Of a stretch of 64,000 bases of DNA, positions 44,605-55,439 are shown piece by piece; position 1 is the first letter of the stretch; every line of letters begins with the position of its first letter. Below the pieces are notes generated by a model that did no database searches, was not told the DNA's origin, and was given only the letters and a program-made list of their open reading frames with translations. The translations under genes were made by a program, and so were the position numbers. Where the stretch lies: the NCBI GenBank assembly GCA_026182355.1, contig JAPFBL010000368.1, forward strand, positions 434,001 through 498,000, given 5' to 3'. Source of the stretch: Hermatobates lingyangjiaoensis. Taxonomy: Eukaryota > Arthropoda > Insecta > Hemiptera > Hermatobatidae.

Positions 44605-46030
44605 ACACCCTCAAAATCCCATCCCCTAGCTTGTGCGCCCTTGCTTAGCCACCAAATCCATGTAACTACGAGAATAGTATCACTCTTAATACCATTGCAT
44701 ATATCAAAGACTAACAGAATGCTGTAAAATATACGCAATAATAAAATGTGAAGCTTAAAATTGTAAATCTAGGTAAAGTATATATTTATTTTAATGATTT
44801 AAAATAAATTGCAAGACTGTTAAAGATAAATAGATTTAGTTTCTTAAAAAACAGAGTCCATTAGGTAAAAGGTGGATTACTGAATAGTCCTCTAAGAATT
44901 TAAGAGAATGTAAAGCCCCATTTATCACTAAGTTGGTTCTCATTTATCCTCTCGTTAGTAGGCCTTTTTCTGCCTCCTAAAGTATACTTTATACTTGGGT
45001 AGTTCAGGTAGAAAGTAGTTTTGAACATCAAATTAGCTTCTGCTCGTCCATCTTTCTTACCTACCATTAGTCCTTTACCTTTAATTAAAAAAGTCAACTT
45101 AAAAAAAAACCCCTTTTAACAACAATGCCATACCTTGGTAAGTGAATCGAACATATTTCTAGTTGAATGTACTTTTGAAACTTAAGTTGAAGCCGTGTTG
45201 TTGTTATTGTCTTTCTAACAATTACTGTCTGTAGAAGTCATTTCTATTTCCAACACGTAAGTTTAAGTTGCAACAGCTTCTCATGTTGTCTGAACATTTA
45301 CGACAGTCAACATCTTATATACACCAGTACACCATTTTTTCTTATATGATGTACTATATGTGATTGTAAAAATATAGTGAGAAAAAAATAATAGTAATTT
45401 GCAAATAAAAGCAGCTATAATATCTTATAGCTACTTCTTTGGACTTTTCTCAAGTTATTCGACACTATACTTTTGGGATTTCTTTTAAAATATCATTGAA
45501 AACTACAAATGTTTACTGTCACCATATTCTAATTAGAATATTTTTTTTTATACTTTAAAAACTAAAAGTAATGATAGACAAATTTGTCAAAATGAAAAAA
45601 AACGATTATGTTGTCTCTCAGAGAGGACGTTAAATCTGTGCGTCTATCATGTATACGTGCTCCAAAAATATAGTGTTCATCTCCTTGAAGGGAAGAAAAC
45701 TTCTGTGATGATTGAAATACATCTAATTTTGATGAAATCTATAAGAGATCACTTAAATAATGTATCTAGTATGTTTAAAAATATCAGCAACTTTTTTAAT
45801 CCTATGTTTGTCACGGCAATCTGTGGTAATCCAGGTATGTATGAGACATTTAAATAAATCATAAGAAGAAACAGAAAAATCAGAAGAGAAGAAAAAAAAT
45901 TATAAAAATCCTAATTTACTCTTAGCAAGTTTTAGTGTTTTTCTATATGATTTACTCTGTTGTAAGGTGATTGTAAAAATAAAGTGAGAAAAAAAATAGT
46001 AATAGCCAGTTTTTGGCTAAAAAAATAATA
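44605..46030. other. Unassigned interval with a SINE fragment
   Basis: TCTCTCAGAGAGGACGTTAAATCTGTGCGTC (about 45615-45645) is a short SINE body fragment. Two related lines (GAGAAAAAAATAATAGTAATTTGC at about 45380 and GAGAAAAAAAATAGTAATAGCCAGTTTT at 45985) suggest an older duplication. No gene was found. Confidence 0.4.
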
Positions 46031-46039
46031 CTATTTTTC

Positions 46040-46180
46040 TTTTGTATCGAGGTTTGGTCTAGCTTCAATAATGCAACACCATTAAGCTGACGTTTCGCCT
46101 ATATTTGTAGACATCTTCAGGGCAACATTGATAAAAAAGAAAAATAGAATTAAATATATGTGGTCGAGGATAAAGAAAGC
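46040..46180 (-). repeat. PLE-like segment, GAAACGTCAGC family
   Basis: Minus strand: CTGAAGA at 46120-46114, TGTCTACAAATATAGGC, GAAAC at 46096-46092. AAACCTCGATACAAAAGAAA upstream matches 32085-32110. Confidence 0.55.
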
Positions 46181-46529
46181 ATTCGATAAAAAAAATAATA
46201 ATATTAATTCGCATAGTGAAATCATATTGAAAGCCTTCTTCTAAGTATATTTTACCAATTTTATAGCTGGAAACTCGGCTTATTGATAATAATAAGCAGG
46301 AATTATTAGAATAGTGAAAAATTGCATATTTGCCAATAGCATAGCAGTTCTTCTATGGAACGAAAGGTTCCGTTTCTGGACACTTTCTGGTTGCCTCGTT
46401 CTCTCAGACATACCACAAAAATCAAATCAGGATGATGCATACCAACCTAATGCCCCTTTAGGCATTCTGAGCTCGCCTGATCCTGGAGTCCTGAGGTGAC
46501 CATGTCAAGATGGATCGTAACCATGAAGG

Positions 46530-46640
46530 TTAAGCCTTCGGTCCCGAGCCTGTACGATGTCACCTACTCCTTACAGATTCCTAATCTAAACAGGCTTGAG
46601 TTAGACAAAATATGGAATTTCGCCTACATTTTTTATGGCA
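46530..46640 (+). mobile_element. SINE body fragment (copy G)
   Basis: AAGCCTTCGGTCCCGAGCCTGTACGATGTC, CTTGAGTTAGACAAAATATGGAATTTC. Both ends are missing. Confidence 0.6.
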
Positions 46641-47160
46641 TCTGAAATGGTTTTATTGTGTGTTTTAGTGTTTTTCGTAGGACGTGCAATCTAACCCAAC
46701 TTAACATATTTAAAAGCACTAGAACACTGCTTGCTTACGATATTTGTTAGTAACGAACAAACACACATCCACTTATAATGATACATCAATACTGGATGAC
46801 TCGCTTAACGATGCATCAGCTAATCAAACTTATGAACAGAGGCGCTGCAGTAACGGGTGGGAATACGAAAGTATATAACAACAAATGAGAATGAAGTCTG
46901 CAAAGTCCAAAATATAACGACAAAGTTTTACGGCTGCCCATCATTAGAATAATTTATATTCTGATCCCCTTCAAAATGAACAATGTCATGAAAGCCATCA
47001 TCAAAACAGTGAATTTTATGAAGTCGACAGAGTTGACTTACAGCCAGTTAAATATGACGTCATATTTTACGCTGAAGTAAGACAGTTAAGCTGAAACGAT
47101 GAAAAGGGTATTTCACTTGAAGCAACACATATAATTCAACCTTAAAAGCAAATTAAAAAG

Positions 47161-47303
47161 ACCCCCAGACAATGAGTGGTTTGATTTGCGACTTTACGTT
47201 GCTTGTTTATAGCAGTCTCCACCTAAATAACGTTAACACTTCACTACAGGGAAATCAACAGCATGATGATTTGCGTCTCCAATATTCTCTGGACCAGTGT
47301 CCA
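47161..47303. repeat. Terminal-segment interior, copy 1
   Basis: ACCCCCAGACAATGAGTGGT..TTATAGCAGTCTCCACCTAAATAACGTTAACACTTC recurs at 48284-48434. In the second copy it continues into a minus-strand CGTCATCAGG-type segment. Confidence 0.75.
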
Positions 47304-47304
47304 G

Positions 47305-47369
47305 ATAATATATAATAATAGATAATAATATATAATAATATATATATAATATATATTATATATATTATA

Positions 47370-47407
<38 letters not shown>

Positions 47408-47423
47408 AATAATAATATATATA

Positions 47424-47483
<60 letters not shown>
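47305..47483. repeat. AT-rich microsatellite array
   Basis: About 180 bp of TA/ATA runs. Confidence 0.9.
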
Positions 47484-47484
<1 letters not shown>

Positions 47485-47621
47485 ATTAAAATAAGCAGTG
47501 ACACATAAACAGAAACAAAACAAAGACTCACTTTTCAATATTTCGACCGCCATTACGGTCGAAATATTGAAAAGTGAGTCTTTGTTGTGTTTCTGTTTAT
47601 GTGTCACTGCTTATTTTAATT
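47484..47621. repeat. Near-perfect hairpin, 66-bp arms, 6-nt loop
   Basis: Arms 47484-47549 and 47556-47621 differ at about one position. The loop is CCATTA. The arms are the outer half of the CGTCATCAGG family (AAGCAGTGACACATAAACAG, TTTCAATATTTCGACCG), with the CTGATGA half replaced by the fold. Confidence 0.85.
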
Positions 47622-47694
47622 GTTATTTGTCCTGCCGGACCGTTTTTAGTTTATCATGGTATATATATATATATATATACATATAAATAAACAA

Positions 47695-47825
47695 ATGAGT
47701 CGTTGTTTCGTAGCAACTCGTTTCTATCTCCCTGATGACGAGGACATCGAAATATAGTAGTGAGTTCCTGTTTCATTTTTGAGTGTTCTTTGTGTCAATA
47801 TAGTTTATATATGTATATATATATA
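47695..47825 (+). repeat. PLE-like segment, CGAGGACATCG family
   Basis: Near-identical to 10870-10970. Core CTGATGA 47732-47738, GAAA 47749-47752. Confidence 0.6.
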
Positions 47826-47849
47826 TACGTTGAAACTTCTATATGAACT

Positions 47850-48060
47850 GAGCAAAAAGACAAAGATCTTTCCACCATATCAAGCGGTCTTCGTCAAAGT
47901 CCAATCTCAACTGAGAGACACTCTTAGTTGGCTCTCAGTTGAGACTTGACTCTGATCAAGACAGTTTGTTACGGTTGAAAGATCTTTGTCCATTTTTTTT
48001 TTCATTTCTTATTGTGGTTTAAACGCTGATTGTTATTTCACTTGCTTAGAGGTTGCAACG
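47850..48060. repeat. Inverted pair, ACCG..CGGT family
   Basis: Minus ACAAAGATCTTTCCACC...CGGTCTTCGTCAAAGTCCAAT and plus ACTCTGATCAAGACAGTTTGTTACGGTTGAAAGATCTTTGT, with inner repeat CAACTGAGAG / CTCTCAGTTG. Both first boxes carry a change (TTGACGA, CTGATCA). Confidence 0.6.
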
Positions 48061-48089
48061 ATAAGTTTCCTAGTGAAACTATATCACTT

Positions 48090-48440
48090 AGAAATAGGTT
48101 GAAAGATCATAGTCTTTTATTCCCATTCCTTATTGTGATTTGAATATATATATATATATATATACACTTAAAAAACATTGACACATAGAAAGAGAGATAA
48201 CAAAGACTTAGTTTTAATATTTTGACCGTTATGGCAGTCGTCCTCAAGAGAAGAAGTGAATTGACAAACGGACGACAGTCAACCCCCAGACAATGAGTGG
48301 TTTGATTTGCGACTTTACCTTGCTTGTTTATAGCAGTCTCCACCTAAATATCGTTAACACTTCACTACAGGGAAATATCACTTATCAACAACATGATGAC
48401 TTGGGTCTCCAATCTCCTCTTCACCAGTGCTCCTATATAT
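48090..48440 (-). repeat. PLE-like segment with duplicated interior, copy 2
   Basis: Minus-strand CTTGAGGACGACTGCCATAACGGTCAAAATATTAAAAC (decayed core, 48215-48255), followed by the block shared with 47161-47303 (48284-48434). Confidence 0.6.
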
Positions 48441-48474
48441 ATTGTAAACAGAAAAACAATCCAAAAAGGACAAC

Positions 48475-48718
48475 AAACATTTCACAGTAAACTATAGATA
48501 CAGAGTAAAGGGACAAACGCACTAACAGTTTCTAATTTTTGGTTGAACCGTCATCAGGAGAAGAGAGACAGGGACACCAAGCGCACTTGTGAAGCGGTGG
48601 TTGGATATATATATATATATATCAACGTTCAAACCACAATAATAAATAGGGGAAAATATTAAGATCTTCCAACTGTAAGTGGTCTTCGTCAGAGTCAAAT
48701 CCCAACTGAGTTTTTAAT

Positions 48719-48757
<39 letters not shown>

Positions 48758-48900
48758 TATATACTGAATTGAATAAACGGCCCACTCGGACTATAAAACT
48801 TTAAATTACACAAAACACGACAAAGAAAAAAGATAAAATGCACACTTACTAGATTCAATATTCGAACTGTTGTTCGTCATCAGGAGAAGACGAACAACAT
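48475..48900 (-). repeat. Three minus-strand PLE-like segments in a row
   Basis: 48480-48605 is a GGT-TCA-ACC member (CTGATGA intact, GAAA lost). 48632-48720 is an ACCG..CGGT member (CTGACGA intact, GAAG). 48780-48900 has CTGATGACGAACAACAGTTCGAATATTG. AT microsatellites separate them (48606-48622, 48721-48763, 48911-48944). Confidence 0.55.
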
Positions 48901-48903
48901 CAA

Positions 48904-48949
<46 letters not shown>

Positions 48950-49270
48950 CACGTCGGAGAAAGAAAGAATGAAAAATATATAGTTAGTGGTAAAAAGTAA
49001 GAGTTTGTAGAAAGTGAATGAAAATAAAGAGGTAATGAAATATATAATTTGTAAGTAGGTTAATTCTATCACGTAGTGTGGTAAGTTGATGCCGTGAGGA
49101 ATCATAGTATGAAATACAAGATTAATTAGATGTTGAACTACAGCATTATATAAAAAGTGAACTGAAAGTGAAAGTAGCTTATAATTTACTTTGAAACAGT
49201 AAAGATGTCAAATAATATGCTTTAAAAATAAAATTATTCGAATGACAACTAAATAAATGATGAAAGTTAC

Positions 49271-49393
49271 CTTAAAGATGACAGTTTTTTGGGGGGTTGG
49301 GCTGGAAAGGGTTTGAGAGAAGAAGCAAAGAAAGACGAAAACGGCTGACCGGTGGACGAGAGAGAGGCGGGATTGAGCTTGCTCCGGATACAT
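49271..49393 (-). CDS. First coding exon with signal peptide, likely secreted serine protease
   Basis: The minus frame from the ATG at 49393 reads MYPEQAQSRLSLVHRS, then a hydrophobic core AVFVFLCFF and a small-residue segment SQTLSSPTP, ending VIFK at a donor AAG|GTAACT (phase 0). This is the shape of a cleavable signal peptide. An acceptor-like TGCTTTCTCCCAG ends at 49432, so a noncoding exon may precede it. Alternatively the TATATAG at 49428-49422 is a promoter, giving a very short 5' leader. Joined in phase to the exon at 8783-8657 it would give a short prepro region before the Pro-rich Cys-x-x-Cys linker, as in arthropod trypsin-like proteases (inference). Another frame is also open across the same exon, so the reading is not certain. 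Confidence 0.45.
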
Positions 49394-49421
49394 GACTTGG
49401 GCTCCACTTGCACCTGTAGTC

Positions 49422-49444
49422 CTATATACCCCTGGGAGAAAGCA
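49422..49444 (-). promoter_or_regulatory. TATA-like box or 3' splice acceptor upstream of the signal exon
   Basis: Minus strand GTGCTTTCTCCCAGGGGTATATAGG contains both a pyrimidine tract with CAG and a TATATAG. The TATA lies 35 bases before the ATG, close for a normal leader, so the acceptor reading is slightly favoured. Confidence 0.3.
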
Positions 49445-50330
49445 CCCTCCCTACCACTGGATCACTGGCAAGCCTACGACCAAATTTATATCAGATTCCC
49501 CCACACAGCTCTTCTTTAAAAACACCCAAACAAATAGACAATAACCACAAGTAATATTCACAATCAGTAAAATTTCTAATGACATTTTTACTTGCTTTTT
49601 GTAAAAAAAAATATTATTTAAAAAAAATTTTTTTTTTAAATACAATTTTTAAATTTTATAGAAAAAAATATATCTTGCGTATTTTTTTGTCAACGTGGCA
49701 GTGACATTGACAGTGGTCAACGTGATGAAGAGTTCAGGAACTCCTGTCGTACGCACTCAGGACCAATAGCTTTACGTCTTCTATGAAGGAAAGCGAGACC
49801 CAGATTTCCTTTCCCTCGAGTGAAACCCTCAGAGTCATGACTATCACTATGACTAGAGCCTCCAAGCTTCCGTAATAGTTTCCGAAGACAGGCTACACTT
49901 CAGCCCAAGAATCTTATAGTCATTTAACATATTCAATGGATATGAATTAAACTGGATTGTCAGTGATATCCATATTATTTTTAAAAAAATGACAAACTGA
50001 AAGCTTGATATTGCAGTTCTTTCCTCCTATTAAGTTCTATTCCGTTTTTTTTTTTATTACTATTTGAAGGTGACTATAGCATTGCGTCTTAAAAACTAAG
50101 TTACTAAGTTCTAAGTGAAGACTTAGACAAACAAATTGTCTAATCAGTATTGTGTTCATAATTTCTTTAAGATTCAAACAGAAGATGAAATTTTCAAATT
50201 TATATGTAAAAGTAGGTTTTATATAGATTGCGAAATAATTACATGCACATGAAATAATGTGTGATTTCAAACAGCTTCTGTATAATAACTGCACCTGCAC
50301 TGTCGTGGGGGTACAGAAAGATCTCTGTTT
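49440..50330. other. Upstream region, unassigned
   Basis: 49690-49920 is GC-richer (GGACCAATAGCTTTACGTCT, CCCTCGAGTGAAACCCTC, AGAGCCTCCAAGCTTCCG). It could be regulatory or an old repeat. I could not identify it. Confidence 0.35.
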
Positions 50331-50345
50331 AAGTTGGTGTGACCA

Positions 50346-50387
50346 GGGATTGGGGGGGGGGGGGTGGCGGTGGGGGGGGAGGGGGGC
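50346..50387 (+). repeat. G-rich tract with quadruplex potential
   Basis: Several runs of 6-13 G separated by T, C or A within 42 bp. Confidence 0.9.
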
Positions 50388-50739
50388 AGATACTGGATAC
50401 TCGACCCTCGCAGCTACCCTTGGTGATTTTCTGAGTTCGAAACCATGAGCATAGATGGTTATTTTTTTTCATTTAAGTTCATCTCTGGAGGAATATTGAC
50501 TACCCCAGGGTTTTTAGTTATTTAAGTTTTTGTAAATAATACCTAGCTAATAGGTTTTTTGAATCGTTCTTTTCGTTACGTCCTATGGTATTGTTGCGTG
50601 AGTCAATTAGCCTTATGCGCGACGTAGTCTTCTGTGCCCGCCTCTGCCAGGTCCACCTTGGACACCCTTAGCTGTTTGTAGACCGAGGGTGACTATAAAG
50701 CTACACGTTAGACGTCGGCCTGTCTTGATTCGAGTAACA

Positions 50740-51000
50740 TAGCCTAAAAGGCTTAGGTGCGCTAAAATCAAAACAGGATGGCTACTTACACCTCCGTGAA
50801 GCTGTTACCTCGCGCCTTTCAAAAAAACTGCCGCACAAGGACTTCTACGAGAGCAATATCAGCCATTTTAGGACCATCTTAGCAGGATACCTCTTAGCAG
50901 GAGATGATTCCCTACAATGCCCTAGTTGTGGGGATGGTTTGACAATCAACTTTATATTATAGTCATATTGTGTTCTTAAAACGCAGAAAACTTTCTTCAA
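50740..51000 (+). pseudogene. I/Jockey-like LINE C-terminal fragment
   Basis: The plus frame reads KQDGYLHLREAVTSRLSKKL, PHKDFYESNISHFRTILAGY, LLAGDDSLQCPSCGDGLTIN and FIL, then a stop and SYCVLKTQ. The pattern ..LR..L..GYLL.GDD...C..CG..LT..HIL..C is the post-RNase-H tail of Jockey/I-type LINE polyproteins (family knowledge). The expected His is changed (NF in place of NH) and the frame is interrupted at the Cys block. Upstream 50560-50740 is GC-rich and may belong to the same or an adjoining element. It differs from the LINE at 7.5 kb. Confidence 0.65.
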
Positions 51001-51284
51001 ACTATCGAGAAGTCTAGCACTAATTTTAAAACAATCATAGTCACACTGGTGATACAGCATTCCTCAGCCCCAATCTATATTTTCAAATAAATACATATAA
51101 CTAGGCAGCATTCATAATTCGAGATATTTTATACATACCCAGGTATGATCAAAAAGTAAGGTGACTTTTTGAACTTCGAATCTAACCTTTATGCCTCTCA
51201 AATAAAAACAACACATTCTATAGACTAAAACCTTTGAACATAGATCGTGACGAGTGTACCAGCATTCTGGCTGAAGTTATGACT

Positions 51285-51400
51285 TATTTATTACTATTTA
51301 GCACCCATTAAAGTAATGGGTGAGAGCCACATTGTCTTTGGATTCTACATTGGCTTAAATTTTGCCTAACTCAAATGTTAGGCTAACATCGTAGAACCTT
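51285..51400 (-). mobile_element. SINE 3' fragment, tail type 3 (copy K)
   Basis: Minus: CTAACATTTGAGTTAGGCAAAATTTAAGCC, then TGGCTCTCACCCATTACTTTAATGGGTGC. The tail matches copy H at 58632 and differs from types 1 and 2. Confidence 0.6.
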
Positions 51401-52404
51401 AGGAGAAAAAAGAAAATTAAAAATCAAAACATTCATACATTCACTGGCTATAGGAACAAAATCTATGACCTCCTGTAAGAGATTGTTTTGTATGACGTTT
51501 TTTTTTTTACTTTGGTTTCAGAAAATTCTTATTTCTACTTTGGTAATACCAGTGATATCATATACATCAGTGGTGTGATATACAAAACTAAGCATATAGA
51601 TTGATAACTGGTTCAATCTCTACCTAAACTACCTACAGCAGAGTTTCTCAAACTTTTTTCGACGCAGAGCCTTTTTGGGTTAAGTAACTTTCCCGGGAAC
51701 CCCAAATTCTAATGAATTTCTACGTTCATAATGTAAATATTATCATATGTCTTTATAAATAGTATGTATGTCTAAAAACAATTAAAAAGTAATAACATTG
51801 AAATGTGTATTTTTCAGAACTAAATAAAAATTTAAAACTAAAAGATTTCAATTTCCATATTTCCCACAAGTACATAACACATAAAACAGAATTACTAGCA
51901 ATTTTAACACTGTGTTTATTTTGTAATCATCATGTACTAAAAATATCATATAATTGCAATAATTTTGTAACGTTTATTGAGCATAATGTTTTTTTTTAAT
52001 ATGTTTAATACTCGTACTCTAACTAGCTCGTATAATCAGACCATTCTTTAATGTTTGGCTTTATAGTTGAGAGCTTGATTCTCAAGTCAGCAGTAACATT
52101 AAGTCTACTTCTGTATTTAGTTTATGATAGTATAAAAGGAAAATCCAGTTTCGCATAAGTAAGCAGTGGAAGTGGCAGCAATGTGAGGAGTGCTTTCTTT
52201 GCAATAGCAGAAAATTTGGGCATCAGATAGCTCCAAAAACTGACTAGTGATTCATCTTAAATATGAGTCAAATTATGACCACTTCTACTTATGTATATAT
52301 GTAGATACGGTACTGTTTTCTTGACCACAAAATATTCACAAAACACTTTTTCTTTTTCTCGGAGTTTGGTCAGGGTAAATATATGGAATCACCTTTTTGC
52401 CAAC

Positions 52405-52433
52405 GTTTCGTCTTTATTTCAAGACATCCTCAG
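52405..52433 (-). ncRNA. Hammerhead-like core, GTCTT/AAGAC stem
   Basis: Minus strand: CTGAGGA, T, GTCTT..AAGAC, GAAAC, GTTGG. There is a 5-bp stem with the closing G-C pair adjacent to GAAA. It is one of the best-formed cores here. Confidence 0.5.
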
Positions 52434-53132
52434 GGCTATAAACTAACAAAAAACAATAAACAATGGACATTTTTTCATTTCTACTTTAAAAACATCATAA
52501 ACAAATTGAAAAAAGAACTTACTGAAGGCTTGGTTCTGTTACATTTACAAACAACCGTTAACTGTCATTACATGTGCTGTTCCAAGCGACAAATTATTGA
52601 ACCACTGTTTTTTTAGTACAATCCATTATATATAAACATATATACTTATACACATATTATAATATATATCTATTATAATATGTATCACCATAATATATAT
52701 CTATAATACATTTATAATAAATTATTATTTTAACAATCCTTAAAAATATAAACTAGATAACATTGCATATTTATAGTTCCATCATAAATAGTTAAAGATG
52801 CAATGTTATCTAGTTTATATTTTTAAGGATTGTTAAAATAATAATTTATTATAAATGTATTATAGATATATATTATGGTGATACATATTATAATAGATAT
52901 ATATTATAATATGTGTATAAGTATATATGTTTATATATAATGGATTGTACTAAAAAAACAGTGGTTCAATAATTTGTCGCTTGGAACAGCACATGTAATG
53001 ACAGTTAACGGTTGTTTGTAAATGTAACAGAACCAAGCCTTCAGTAAGTTCTTTTTTCAATTTGTTTATGATGTTTTTAAAGTAGAAATGAAAAAATGTC
53101 CATTGTTTATTGTTTTTTGTTAGTTTATAGCC

Positions 53133-53161
53133 CTGAGGATGTCTTGAAATAAAGACGAAAC
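53133..53161 (+). ncRNA. Hammerhead-like core, GTCTT/AAGAC stem
   Basis: Identical mirror copy of 52405-52433 in the other foldback arm. Confidence 0.5.
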
Positions 53162-53484
53162 GTTGGCAAAAAGGTGATTCCATATATTTACCCTGACCAA
53201 ACTCCGAGAAAAAGAAAAAGTGTATATGTAGATATACATATGATTCGTTTTCTTAATTCACATGAAACACCAAATAAATCCATACCAACTAAAAAAAATT
53301 TAGAAAAATATTTTTTCTAAATGTTTTTCGTGGAACACTAGACAGACTGTTAAGAAACCCACTTTGGGAACCTCTGACCTACAGAAATGAAAGACTAATA
53401 AACATCTCCCATTTTGACATTTAGATTATATCTAAATGGGACACTATATATTATACACACAAGAAGTTTGATATTATATTTACT

Positions 53485-55435
53485 TACATTAAACTGAAGT
53501 CTCGGACACACTAAATTTTTTTTTTTGACAAACAATAAAATTCATTATAATTACAGAATGATCAAAAAAGCACAAACGTTCAATCTAATGTTGTTACTTT
53601 AAAAACTGTCAGAAATAAAACAATTAGCGTTTGTTTTTTCTAGAAAATTGAGATTAAATATTTTTTTAACCCTTTTCTAGGATACTTTAAATTTGCTTTA
53701 ATTTGGAAAAAATAACGGTTGCTAGTGGTTGGAAGGTAAGAATGATTCAAGTTGAGATATAAAAGTAAATAAAGTGAAACTAGAAGGGGTGGCTGAGGAT
53801 ATTATGATAAGGCTTGAAGGGCTCATTGCAGAGAATGATAGGCCACCCTAATAACATGTAATTGTACAGCAATGAGGTGTTTCTAACAAACAGGTCATGC
53901 AACGATACACCTTAACTTTTAATTACACTCTTCATCGATTTGAAACATTTCATTCTTATTAAATTCATTAAAATAATTTTAATTAATTACTTTTTTCAAA
54001 AAAAAAAAGAATAATTTTACAAATTTTATATTATAGGAAAGGATTTTGAAGCTGATTGGCTTGATTACCAGACATGCACATAAACATCACATTCTGTAAA
54101 ATATAATTACTATAACAATATATTCTACAATTTAATGGAGTATTGCAGTAAAAAAATATATAATCTTTAATTTGAAAGTAAGATCTAAATAGCTTTTCAA
54201 ATCAATACAACCTCATTAGTTCTTATCTTTCTTACTAAAAATTTAATTATAACATCTGTCACTGTAAATTAGTTCTCATATTGGAACCAAAATTAATGTG
54301 TTGTCTGTAGAGAAATATAGCTTAAGTTTATTTATGTATGGAATTACTTGTGCATTTTCAGGTATGCTATCCAGATAGCAACATATTAGAGTTTTCCATT
54401 GGACTTAATATAAACATAGTGCACTCGAAATCATGGCAAAATCGATTTACTGATTTTCAATTATACACTGGTCATATTGACCAGTTATAAATAACCTTAT
54501 GAATACTCTCATTGCAATTGGTATATTATATAAAAAATTATATCCCTCTATGACTGAAAGTTTAGAGAAAAATATAGTTTATGTATTCACATTGAGTACG
54601 TCTTCCGAATATATATATAACTGTCAACACCTCAATTCAGCCGATACCTCTTGAGGAATAATTATAGAAAAGACAATTTTATAAAGTCATATTAATTAAC
54701 TTAATTGCTTACTTCAGGACTAGATTGAAGTGAAAACGACTGAAATATCACAACAAGAACCTTTGGAAAGAATCCCTGCATCAGTGAGTGACCTGTGAGA
54801 ATCAAAGTGTGAAGAAATGGCGAACGCCAAGTTGACACTTTCTCATTTTTATTTAGCATGTTTAAGCTTAAACATCGTCATGATTAAAATGTTTCTTATA
54901 TTTCACTGGAACTATTTAACTGACCAGTTTTCTTGGTTTTTTTTTCTTTTTTGTTTGACTCATATTTCCATCCAAGTAAATTTAAACGGTCGTGTAATAC
55001 AAAACAATCTCGGTTCCATTTAATATGACGGATAATTTAAAAATCAATATATAAATTTATATAAATTACATTTTTGCATAATTTTCTTCAATTTAATACT
55101 AATGTTGAGAATGTCATTTCAGTTATGTTAATAGTTCAAAAGATTTGCATATTAAATCACAGGATGTCATGAAACAGCATGATAAATTACTAAAAGGGGG
55201 ATTACCTCCAAGAATACGTAAGATTATATTGATAAAAAACTTGTTTATATTTCAATATTCATTACTGTATTGTGATATAAAAAGTAAAACATGGTATAAT
55301 ACTACAAATTTAATTAACACTTGAATTCGTACATTGTACTATAATTCAGTCTTATAATACTACAATGTATTAATATATTTTGCAATAGAATATATAACTA
55401 CAATTATATGTATAATTATATCTGAACATCCACTG
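53485..55435. other. AT-rich interval, nothing recognised
   Basis: No supported coding or repeat boundaries. Confidence 0.5.
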
Positions 55436-55439
55436 AAAT

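Larger units (their letters stand above)
8784..49270 (-). other. Putative 40.5-kb repeat-filled intron
   Basis: This interval lies between the two phase-compatible minus-strand exons. The bounding signals are GT at 49270-49269 (AAG then GTAACT) and AG at 8785-8784 (TTTCAG). It is filled with PLE-like segments, SINEs, MITEs and microsatellites in both orientations. The intron depends on the two exons belonging to one transcript. Extra small exons inside cannot be excluded. Confidence 0.35.
52344..53222. mobile_element. 879-bp foldback with 425-bp arms (PLE-like)
   Basis: Arms 52344-52768 and 52798-53222 appear identical in reverse complement along the parts I compared, including a 77-codon open stretch present once per arm. 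The loop is 29 nt. Each arm begins with CACTTTTTCTTTTTCTCGGA and carries a complete ribozyme-like core near its outer end, with unique and AT-rich text further in. The identity implies a recent origin or ongoing homogenisation. No reverse transcriptase or endonuclease is present, so it is non-autonomous. Confidence 0.9.
51639..53376. mobile_element. hAT-like element with exact 8-bp duplication, carrying a foldback
   Basis: Ends CAGAGTTTCTCAAACTTTTT and (ACTTT)GGGAACCTCTG are short imperfect inverted repeats of hAT type. ACCTACAG flanks both sides exactly (51631-51638, 53377-53384). The 1738-bp element contains no transposase reading frame. Half of it is the palindrome 52344-53222, probably a later insertion. 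GTATATATGTAGATAC...TGTTTTCTTGA (52290 on) and GTATATGTAGATATAC...CGTTTTCTTAA (53222 on) beside the foldback look like a diverged duplication of its own target. Confidence 0.8.
51545..53480 (-). repeat. Unnamed dispersed repeat, copy split by the hAT insertion
   Basis: 51545-51638 and 53377-53480 together match 40985-40729 in reverse orientation, with the hAT insertion at the join. Confidence 0.6.

Noticed and set aside
52383..53183. Two identical 77-codon open frames as a duplicated gene
   Set aside because: They are the same stretch in the two foldback arms and overlap the ribozyme-like core. No coding features.
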